Source: Nematostella vectensis (lineage: Eukaryota; Cnidaria; Anthozoa; Actiniaria; Edwardsiidae). Taken from it: a stretch of 64,000 bases of DNA. The notes under the pieces were generated by a model, which was not told the DNA's origin, made no database searches, and saw only the letters and a list, made by a program, of their open reading frames with translations. The position numbers and the translations under genes were made by a program. Positions 51,501-63,500 of the stretch are shown here, piece after piece (positions within the stretch are counted from its first letter, which is position 1; each line of letters opens with the position of its first letter). The stretch is from positions 15,794,469 to 15,858,468 of the forward strand of contig NC_064035.1 in assembly GCF_932526225.1 (NCBI RefSeq), written 5' to 3'.

Positions 51501-54500
51501 AAATTACGCGCAAGTGCTCATGGACAGGGTGTCAACCCCTCCACTAGACATTACAGGTGACGTGACGGGTGTACAAGTGGCGTGACGCGCCGTGACTGGT
51601 GTAGAACATGGCGTGACAAGATTGGTGCAGAGCATGACGTGACTGATGTAAAGCATGATATGACGTGACTTGTGAGCTCGTTTTTTTTTTAAAGGAAAGT
51701 AATACGCGCTGAATCTTTGACAACTCTCCAACTCTCAAACACCGTTTAAGCTATAGAAATAGTGAAACTCTCATCAACTCTCCCGAGACATAAACGACCT
51801 TTGACTATGTTTGTTAAAAATACTAAGATACCGCTAAGAAGGCACTAAAGTGTCTAACCTTAGCGGCAGTGTGTCCAAAGATAGGTGGAGGGGAGCCCTT
51901 AGCTTTGATCCGAGTCCACTTCTTTGCCGCTGAAACAAGTCAGACAACACAATTATTGGTATCAATGAGAACTGAACAAGCTTCCCATAGTTGTCCGTGG
52001 GATGCACTCCTCCTAGATCTCATGATCAAAATATGGAGTCACAATTAGAAAGCAAGATTGCACGCAAATGATGAAGAAGAAAATAAATCAATATTTTCAC
52101 AATACTCAAAGAGGCTATTTTGATTTATCTTTTACAGTAGCTGTTTGTTTGTGTAAACAATCAGTCCTCGTGCATGGAAAATAATTGATAAATAACCCTG
52201 CTTACCAATATTCCTTTATCATCATCATTATCATTATTATTATTAGCAGTAGTACAATTATAAATTATAAATATTATTAGTTGTTTTTGTTGCTAACGTT
52301 GTTGTTGTTGTTTTCCTTCTTGTTCTTGTTATTATGGACATATAACCCTGCTTACCAATATTCCAGAGCCACAGGTCGTTTTTGCACTGCAGCTCTTCCA
52401 ACCCACCAAATACAACCATGCTCTTGTCGAACACCGCAGCAGAGTGCGAGTACCGAGGGCTCGGCCACTGGCTCGACCTACTTCTCTCACGTGACCACTT
52501 GTCAGTACCTTGGAAAATCAATAGATGAACAAAATGAGAGTCATCGATGAACTGCCATTATGCCTGAGCCTGTCGACTTAGTGGTGGCGATATAACATAC
52601 AGCGCCTAATACTCGCACAGGGACAAGTCTAATGAAGCAAAAGTGTTGATGCTGTTTGTATCGTTGTATTTTTCGGTTCTGAGTCTGTTCAAAGTCCCTC
52701 CTACTATCTCGTTAAAAGGACGTTTTACATGCGGTAATATGAGCAATAAGACTATTGTAAGGACATAAAACAATCTCCGACCTAACAAGGCCTCGCTTTT
52801 GTGCCCAAACTTCACAGAGTTCACATAATCATCTAAGAAACTTCCCATATACCACAGAGTTCACATAAATCATCTAAGAAACGGCCCATGTACCCATGTA
52901 AATGCCATCGATGCCACTTTCTGGATCTTCCTGGAGCCCCAAAGGAGTAGTAGCTTACAAGAAAGCCAACGAGTAATCCCTTACCAATGTCATATTTCCA
53001 GAGCTCGTTAGTAGCACCTCTTATGTCGATATAGCCACCGAAAATGAAGAGGCAATCCCCGCATACAACAGCTGAGTGAGATTTGCGATTCACGGGCCCC
53101 TACAAAAAAGAACAAGTGGGTAATGTTATAAACACTTTAACGTGAACGAGGCAAATAGACGGAAGGACAGACATGGGCCGCGCTAATAGAGAGACTGGAG
53201 CTTAAGCCCCCCATCCCTAAATGAAAGACATTTTTATACATTGTAATTTAGCCCTCCCCCTCGTCGTGATACATTTTTTCTCCTCTACCAAAGTATAATA
53301 AGCGGCCAATGGCAGCCAGACAGACCAACAAATACATAACAAAGGAAATAAAAGGGATAAAAAGAGACATAGACATTAGACGCACCCTTTGAAATGATCG
53401 GCTCCAACTCAAACTCGTTGTATCAAACATCCACAAGGGAGTTTCCGTAGAAGAAGTGAACTCTCCGCCAAATATAATCAACTTCTCCTGGAAAATGAAA
53501 TACAAATAGACATTAATGTAAGCCGAGTTAGACACTAGTTCGAGTTCAGTTTGTGTATTAGCCCCTTCAGACGGTTATACCGTGTTCAGTTTGTGTATAA
53601 GTCCCGTTAGATGGTTGGTCGAGTTCAGTTTGTGCAAAAGGCCCGTTAGACGCCAGGTGAAGTTAAGCGTGTGTATAAGGCTCGTTAGACGCTAGGTCGT
53701 GTTCAGTTTGCGTGTAAGCCCCGTTAGACGCTAGGTCGAGTTAAGGGCGTGTGTATACCTTAAAGGGTGTGTGTATACCTTAAAGGGTGTGTGTATACCT
53801 TAAATGGGGTGTGTATACCTTAAATGGGGTGTGTATACCTTAAATGGGGTGTGTATACCTTAAAGGGTGTGTGTATACCTTAAAGGGGGTGTGTACACCT
53901 TAAAGGGGGTGTGTATACCTTAAAGGCTGTCATGGTGTGCTCCTGCAGAGATGGGGGTCGATTATCGCCTGATGATGGTACGGACATCCACGCATTGTCA
54001 CCTATGATAACAGACTCAAACTCAGCACAAAATTGTTGACAGTATATCTGAAGGGGGGAAGTGACAGGGGCTATAAGAGATGGGAAACAACCCCTTTTGT
54101 CTCTTACCTCAACCAAGGGGACCCTCCATACCCCATCAATTCAGCTGACTCTGCTATGGCTAAAGCCCTACTTCACTTTTTCCATAAAAGAGTGCGGTCG
54201 TTTCCCCGTGTTCATGAATAAAGACGTGATTATGTTGCGTTTTTTGAGAAATGAGAAACATACCCTCCATGGGGGAATCTTTTAACACATTGCTACCAAG
54301 GCAAGCTAAGACGCGTTTTGTATTGATTACGTTGCGTTTGTAAGAAATAAGAAACATACACTCGATGAGGGATCTTTAAACACATTGCTAACCAAGCTAA
54401 GGGGGAATCTTTTAACACATTGCTACCCAAGCTAAGACGCGTTTTGTTCAAAGTACACTCATACCAATGTCATATCTCCAGAGGTCTTTAAGCGACGAGC

Positions 54501-57500
54501 ACGCACCGCGTCCCCCGTACATGTACAAGCTATCATGCAGGAGACACGCTGCAAGTTTGCTACGACTGCGAGGCTTCTGTTTGCTCTGTGGAAAAACTGG
54601 GCTCCAAAGGTATTGTGCTGAGGCGTAGCTACTATCGAACAGGGGCTCTGAAATAGAGAGAGGCGTAGCTACCATTAAACAGGGGGCTTTAAAATAAAGA
54701 GATAGTCGTAGCTACCATTAAACGGGGGTTCTGAAATAGAGAGAGGCGTAGCTACCATTACATGGGGGCTATGAAATAAAGTGATAGGCGTAGCTACCAT
54801 TAAACGGGGGTTCTGAAATAGAGAGGCGTAGCTACCATCACATGGGGGCTCTGATATAAAGAGATAGGCGTACCTTTACAATTGCATTTGCTTACCGTTG
54901 TCCGTTTCAGGGGGTTTCATGTCATCTAGGTGGATCCAAGTTTGCTTTCGAACTTCTGTGGATCTGAAATGCAACACCAAAAGTCAAATTCGCCCTCATC
55001 AAGACTTCAAGACCTTCATTAGACCTAACCCATATACACGCCTCGTCCCTTCACCAGACCTTACCCATATACACGCCTCATCCGTTCACCAGACCTTACC
55101 CATATACACGCCTCGTCCCTTCACCAGACCTTACCCATATACACGCCTCGTCCCTTCACCAGACCTTACCCATATACACGCCTCGTCCCTTCACCAGACC
55201 TTACCCATATACACGCCTCGTCCCTTCACCAGACCTTACCCATATACACGCCTCGTCCCTTCACCAGACCTTACCTATATACACGCCTCGTCCCTTCACC
55301 AGACCTTACCCGTATACACGCCTCGTCCCTTCACCAGACCTTACCCGTATACACGCCTCGTCCCTTCACCAGACCTTACCCATATACACGCCTCTTCCCT
55401 TCATCTGGAGCACGCTTTTCCTCCTCTAGGCGTGTGAACTGAAATGAAGACAAAAATGTGATAAAAATTTGTGCCTTGGAGAACGTGTTTTCTTCTCTAC
55501 GGGAGAGAAACTGAAATGGGGACGAAAATGTGATTTGCACTATATAAGCCCATCTATCTGAAATGTAAATCTTTTTGCATTGATTTTCTGTTGCACATTC
55601 AGTTGGGTGGGTGTATCCTCTGGGCACGTAACCCCTTGTTCCTAGTGACTCTGCAGAAACATTCGCCACAGTAAGTCGCACAAGTCAGCCGCAGAGTCGC
55701 ACAAGAAAGCCGCAGAGTCGCATAAGTCAGCCGACGTTTATTCAGAGACGTTTAGTCTCACCTGAGCTGTCTTGTCCTTCAAGCACGACTGACCGAAGAT
55801 GGAGTCGAGCAAGAAGGGATGACACTCCATCCACGATTTGAACACTTGCACAGAAAGTTTGTTATCCTGAAACGTTAAATACATTGTTACGCCAAAGCAA
55901 TTAAGAACACATAATCATTCACTTGTCATAGCACGTTTGAAAAATAAAAATAAAAACGTGTATACCACGAAGTCACTTGCGACACATACTAAACGGCTTT
56001 GCTGTAGCTTGTGGTCTTCGCCAGGAGGAGGACTGATTGTTTCCGTTTGAGGACTAAACATAGTTTGACGTGCTTCTTTTAACAGCCAGCTTCCTTTTGA
56101 ATTATGGTATCATTGCTTCATACAAAGCGAGTCTGAATTTGAAATAAGCGTCACTCGAATTAGCGCCAACCTCAAGACCCCAAAATGAAACAAGCGCCCA
56201 GTCCGCTAAAGCGAGCATTTCGGTATCTTAAAAAACGAATCGATATGGCGTGATTACTATTCAAAACAATAAAACTATATTCAAAACAACATAAAACAGT
56301 ATGTTCAATATTTGGACATATATATAAACCATTCTTTAGTACGGCATTCAAGTGAAAAAACTTAGTGAGGCAATAATTATAATGAATGAGAACTTGGGCG
56401 TTTTTTATGATTTCAATAAAAAATATAAGTCTCCTCGCTAAAACAGCTTCGAGAATCTCGCACAATACGAAATCAGAAACATGTCTACCCAGTTCAGTTC
56501 TGAAATGAATTATTCCCCATGACCGTACAAATAGAATATTTTCTACCCAGCATGTGTCACAAAAATCATCCAAATCTTCAAAAAAATTATAACCACTGAA
56601 ATCCCCTGCCAAAGTATGAAGAAAACGGTTGCGAGATTCAAAATAAAAATTCAGGTTCGACATTGCTCATGTATCTCACCTCGCCTTTGCCGAATAAGAT
56701 AATAGAACAAAAAGCTCTTGATAATAAACCCCGGTTGAACCATCTTCAGGCGCTTAACCCGTGACTGGGTTATTTTTGTGACGAAGTTTTATGTATTGAG
56801 TAACATGGAAGGCACTTCATTTCCTTGCATGCTATGCTATCAATAGATATTACCATGCGTGCTGTTGAAATGTGAACAATGGATATTACGTCACGCAACC
56901 GAGATGAGAATGGACACGCATTTCACGCACAGAAATGGCTGCAACATGGTCACGCTGTCACGCACCAATATGTCTGCAACACGGTCACGCTGTCACCCAC
57001 CGATATGGCTGCAACAGGGTCACGCTTGTCACGCACCTACTCTATCTCCTTGTTACGTGCATAACTCATGAATAATTCCTAAGATAGGTGTAAACCTATC
57101 AAAGCTTCGCTATAATTAAAAAAAATTTCTAAAACTACCAATAAAGCGTGACAACCTGAATGACCCCCTGTGCACCCAGTCTATTCGACCAGACTAATAT
57201 TGATATTACAAAGCGATTCGTCGCGAGCTACAAAGTCTTATTCGAAAAAAAAATGGGCCAATGGACTCACGCAGGGCAGCGCTTACGGTAGCGAAGGGGG
57301 GGGGGGGGGGGGGGGATGGACTGAGGGCGCTGTCCTCGGGCCAGACACTAAGATCGTCCCAGTATGCTGCTTATCAATCCGACTCAACCCGCGTAACGTA
57401 AGAATGGTGAATATCCCGTTATATGCACTGTTTGTAACTAATGTGGTCACTTAAATTACGATTGTATTTTGCTTTACTAATAAATGTAATGCTATGTTTG

Positions 57501-60500
57501 AACATTGGGACCATGGCCTATGGATAAGGCAGCATAGACGTCAAAATGCTCACTAATCACATGTTAATTTTACTATGTGTAAAGTAAGTTGTAGATCACT
57601 GATGATTGAAAGGACATGAGACAACAATTTCAATGCTTTTGCGCGAGGATCTAGGTCATTAGATTAGCCCTACCTTGTCCACAGAAGTAGTCTGGTTGGT
57701 GAAAGCGTCGTGTACGATTCGGCGAGCCACGCGATCTACACGCGCCTCGTCAATAGTGACATCACCTTTATAATATTAAAATGTTGTTACTCTTTTGTGA
57801 TGACAAAAGTGCGGTGTTATGCCTTAGTACTTGACCTCTCGAATAAGCAACCAATATTGATTTTTATCAAATTCCACAAAGGACCCTAGATTCGAATGCT
57901 CAGCGGTATATTTTGCATATTATTTGAAAACTCTGATCATTTGTGGAAATTTCATTAACCTTGCTTTATTTGTATGATGGATTTGATTGGAACCAGGGCC
58001 TTCCAGCATTTATACGATTTCTACTACCTATACAGTGTACCATGTTATATCTAAGACATTAAGAAAACTGGGGGGGGGGGGGGGGGGGGAACATTACGAA
58101 ATGCCTGCGTATTGTCAGAAAAGTAATCCACACAAAAACATCTTGAATATGACACTAAAAATGTTGAAGTACCTGGCTGATTATCTTCACATTTTCCATT
58201 CACTGTCCTTGAAAGAAAAAGAGTAACAATCAATTAATCCATTTGGCAATTAATTCAACTACAATTGACATTTTTACTTTGTGACATAAAAAAGTGCCGT
58301 TGGGGCCGGTTCCTGAAAGGCCGATTAACTTAACCCTAGACGAGCGCCTAATCCCGGGTTAAAATGCGCTAATCGTAGGTTAGCTAACCTACGGATAACT
58401 CACCGTTCCCGAAAGCCAAGTAATCCCCCGATCTGGATTAAGCGAGTGAAAAACTGGTTTGACGAGTAAAATTCACACAGGATACCCAGTAGATCAATAG
58501 AGAGCAACTCAAGAGAAGCACCAAAACACCTGTCATTTGCAGGATTCGAGTTGGTGCGTGACACTAGCGAGACAGATTCATTTCAAGTATAAATTTCATG
58601 TAACTTTATGTCTGTCTCAGCACAACTTCCGAGTCAGCATCGCAACGAAGGTCGCATAACAAAGCGAAATGTTAGGACATTTGATCCCTACATTGTTTTT
58701 GTGAAACGTCTTTTTTGTCGGCAACTCCATTTTATGAAACTTTAGTCTGTTAGTTCTACTAAAAAGTTTGGTATGCCTGTGTTACGCCAACTAAACCGTA
58801 GGTTAGCGAGTTAACCCACCTCGCGAGCAGGGTTAGATTTTACCTCCAAACTAACCCAGAGTTAGCGCTTACCAGCGTTTCGGGAACAGAACTAATCCGG
58901 GGTTAAAAATCGAATCGTGGGTTAGGGCAAATTTAACCCTGGGTTAGCGCTAATCGGCTTTTCAGGAACCGGCCCCTGAAGTTTGCCGCGAGAAACATTG
59001 CATTTCATATTTCAAAGGTTTTTCTGTTTAATCGCTGAAGACCTTGCAAGTATGGTATTCAGTTCCCATTACAGCTCCGCACTCGAGGAACCTCTGTACA
59101 CTGTAAAAATAGCGTCTCTATCGCAACGCGGACTCTCCATAATGGTAGACAGGGTTTATAGTAATATCTTTTGATTTCTACTAGCTAGGGAAACTGAAAA
59201 GTGTTTGGTTTTAGTGCTTAAGGTTAGATACTGCTTCGAACACACTATTTTTTAGGGGTAAGAACTGCTGGCTAATTGCTGGCTTACAATACATTACCCC
59301 AAACCAGGTATTCAGTATCGAACTTGTTTACTTTACCTGGTTGTTGCAGAGAGAACAGACTTGATAGCAATATACATTTCCCCTGCAGATACACCATCTG
59401 ATCCTGTCATGACAACCACAACCAATAAATTGACAATTATTGAACAGAAAAGACTGGTTTTGTTAGTTCATTTACTGGGGGCATGTGCCCCCCCCCCCTC
59501 CCCTAATATGTAAAATTTATAAAGCAAATTCAGGGCTTCTGAAATTATGCGGAAAAAAAACTTAAAATTAGGCGGGATTCTTTGCTAAATTACGCGCTAA
59601 ATTGCGCGGAAAATCAATCATTACGCGCTAAATTACGTGGGATTTTGCAATACATTTTTCTTTAAAAATCAAAATTTTGCGGGATTCTTTACTGAATTAC
59701 GCGCTAAGTTACACGGAATATCAACAGTTACGTCCAAACTACATTTTGTACCGAAGGAAAGGTTAATTTTTTGCGCGAAAATATCTTAGGCGAGTTTTCA
59801 TTGGCTCCTAGCCACCAGCCAATTAAAAAAGGTATTTTATTATTAGTCCTAGGCCTATCGCGGTTTAGCAAAGAACGCCTAGTCATTTTATTTTTTTTCG
59901 AAATTCAGTTCGAAATATCGCACTCTTACGAAGAATATCTTTTTTTTTTTTTTTTTACGAAAAATAGAGGTAAGAACCCTGAAAGAACACATCAGCTGTG
60001 CACTTAAATGTTTTGTTTTGCACTTAAATGTTTTGCCAAATTACGCGGGATTACGCGGAGAAAGCCAAATTACGCGCTTCCGCACAAGCGCGTAATTCCA
60101 GAAGCCCTGAGAAATAACCAGTAGGGGCGTGGCTTTGCCCCCAATAATTTTAGTATTTTCTTAATGTTTCTGTATTGTGACCCCAATCTTACGTGTCTTG
60201 GTTTATGGACGTCCCACTATTACAGATACTCCATTGAAAAAAAGCTAAACTAGATCGCAACAGTTATGTGAAAACAAGAGAGGAAACCTTAGGGAGTATT
60301 TATTTGGGTCAAGATCTTTCTAAAGCAGAACTGTATCATTATTTACTTACCATCTAGGTTGAACTACACGATCATGGCACATGTGGAAAAAACATAAGGT
60401 ACATTAATACTGCACATATCCATGATGCTCTCATCAATAATGTCCAATGCTAAACTGTTTTCTGGCTTCCGTCATTCAAAATCGTAATTACATTTGTTGT

Positions 60501-63500
60501 TTTTGAATTGTTCAACGATTGAAAGCCATTTTTCGTGCTGGCCAATAAAAAGGCTTTCAACATGAATGTTAGAAGCCAAAAGGCAATTTTCTAGGTGTTG
60601 GAGAATATTGTTAATCACAGTAAGTAGAACAAAGTGTGTTGTGTTTCTCCAAATCTACAGTGTAAAGCCATGTAAAACCACTCACCATGTCAAAAGCAAT
60701 TTGTGACTTGTCATCATTAGAGCCTTCTAAGCACATAGACATACCCTCTAAACGAAGCACACACTCAAATGTTAAAATGTAAAAAATACAGTCCTAAGAT
60801 GTTTGACACTAAACAGACTGCTCTATCTATGCAATCTGGGTGTCCCCCGCACAGATACTGAACAATGTTGAGTGATGAGGCCCCATCAAAGTTTGATGCT
60901 CATAATAATGATATGCTTTAGGGAAGACTTTTAACAAGCAGTTATCAAAATTTTTTTAGTGTTATCCATAATATCTAAAAATAACAAAAGAAGTAGGTTA
61001 TTAGGACACATAAAAAATATTTCGTTTTTGGTCACAATTCCCTCCCTAGAGCAGGCAGGTGGGCAATTTTTATCTTTAATTATTTTGAATAGTTTTAATT
61101 TTAAAATTTAAGGTATTGAAGATATTAATAAACTGCAGTGTAAAGACAAATACTCACTAAGGAAATAACCCTAAATATGTACGCCTGCAATTCAATTAGA
61201 GAATGTGTGCAGTAACCTTTTTTCATGTGTGAAAAAATAACAAAAGAAGTAGGTTATTAGGACACAAAAAATATTTCGTTTTTGGTCACAATTCCCTCCC
61301 TAGAGCAGGCAGGTGGGCAATTTTTATCTTTAATTATTTTGAATAGTTTTAATTTTAAAATTTAAGGTATTGAAGATATTAATAAACTGCAGTGTAAAGA
61401 CAAATACTCACTAAGGAAATAACCCTAAATATGTACGCCTGCAATTCAATTAGAGAATGTGTGCAGTAACCTTTTTTCATGTGTGAGAAAAATGGCTTAT
61501 ACTCATGCAATCAGAGAATTCTACTACATTACTGCAGTGAAAGCTTGAAGCTTTTAATTTGTGGCTATTCAAAGTCTATTTGTTGTCATTATTCTTGCTG
61601 AAGATATTTTACAGAGAAAGACTTAAAATAGAAAATTTAAAGATTTAAAAAAATTAATTTTATGAGGCACAAATTCTAGAGGCGGGCAGTGATCAGAAAT
61701 GATAATATTTTTTAATAGCCTTACTGTAGTTAGGGTAAAAATTCTAAATCAAACCCTAGAACCTGTACAAAAAAATAAACTTATTACAAGCTGATAAAGC
61801 AGGCCCCTGTTAAAACTGAGCCTAGCTTGCCTACTCTAAAGCCTACTCTGGAGTGCTGCATAGAGGGGGAGCAAGTATGCTTTTTTTTTTAGAAAAAAAT
61901 TCTCACAGTACAATCCTATGATTCAAGTTATCAAAAAAAATTATCAATACCAAAATAAAGAGCAGGTACAGTAGTACTTCTATTATTTTTTTAAGATTTA
62001 TCTGGTAGGTACTTTTCCAGTAGGTACTTTACTTGGGCAGTTCAGCATGGCCCCTTTTTTTTTGACACTATCACCACAAGTTATAACCCTAACCTTAATA
62101 TAAACAACCAGACAAAGATGTCTTATTGCTGTATGTCTAAGTGAATCTATAAGAAGACTTATCTTTAGCAAACATTCTTACCTAAAAATTCATTCAAATC
62201 AATAACTCCATTCTGGTTCTTGTCAAATGACGTAAACAGCCTTCCTCCTAGAATCCCACCAAGTGGAAAATAGTGCTCACTGCAAAATATCAAAACTTGG
62301 GCTAATCAGAGAAAAATAAGATAAATAAGGGGCATGAATGGTGCCTTTAATCTAGTAGGCTTGAAATTAAAGGTTTAAAAGTATTTTTATAGTTCTTATC
62401 AACATTGTGAGACATTATCAAATACCTAACCTGTCAGTCCCATAGCCAGGGGGGTTCAGGGGGTACGAAAGAAACCCACACTCAACGAACCCTCCACCCC
62501 CCCACCCCAGCTCAAAATCCTTGCTACGGGCCTGCACATCAGTGTGAAGATATGGACTGCTCGAAGCAGTTAACCATTCTGAATGCAGGTTAGCATGTAA
62601 GCACTGTCACTGAAGATGGTTAATGGGTATCATGGGCAGTCGTTCTTTTACCTTTTACATCCCTCAATAAAGGGGGGGGGTGAATAGGTTCGCAGATCGG
62701 CGGATTCGGCCCCGAAATGGTCACGGATTATGGATTTAGATGATTATTTCAGCGGATTGGCGGATTTTGGAAATACGGCGGATCACGGATCTGTTGACAA
62801 TTTGGGCACGGATTTCGGATTTTCACTGCTTTGACGGTCGAATTTCGGAATTAAAATGAATTTCAATCAATGCTATTGTTTATCTGTCAAACCATGCGGA
62901 TCTAAAAATATCTGCGGATCGACGGATTTGCCCTGAAAATGTTGGATTGGCGGATTTACATACCCCTATTCACCCCCCCAATAAAGATTTATGATGTGCG
63001 ATGACAAAAAGGACCTTCAGGCTTTAGGTTAATGGTAAGTTAAGCTATTGACATCCAACAATATATTATTGTTCAAACTCTAATGCCATAAAAATATATG
63101 GCCTCACTGAAAGCTAAAAAGTTATGCAGCGAAGAAAAAAAATTCCTGAATGAAAAACACACCCTCCCATTTCTGCTTTACAAACAAGTCTAGGGTTGAG
63201 AAATTGGCACTCACAATGTTCTCCTATCAATGCAGTCATCCTTGGGAGAAAGAGATGCCAATTTGTGGAAGGCCTGAACTAGACTTTTTTGCTCACATTC
63301 TGAAACTGAAAAATATATGTACAATAAACGCAAGAAAAAAACAATTACTTAATCAAAATAAATTAATCCAGCCATGATAGGCACAAAACAACAACAAATA
63401 CAACTGCACTACATATTCAAAATAGGTTGAACTGATATACACCATCTAAATTCTGCTATAGCTTTTCCTGAAGTTCAGTTTCACTGCATGGGCCAAGAAG

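Noticed and set aside
54898-55437. 179-codon plus-strand open frame of repeated Thr/His/Ile-Pro peptides
   Set aside because: It is translation of the 35-bp donor array on the strand opposite the gene; the frame stays open by chance of the unit sequence.
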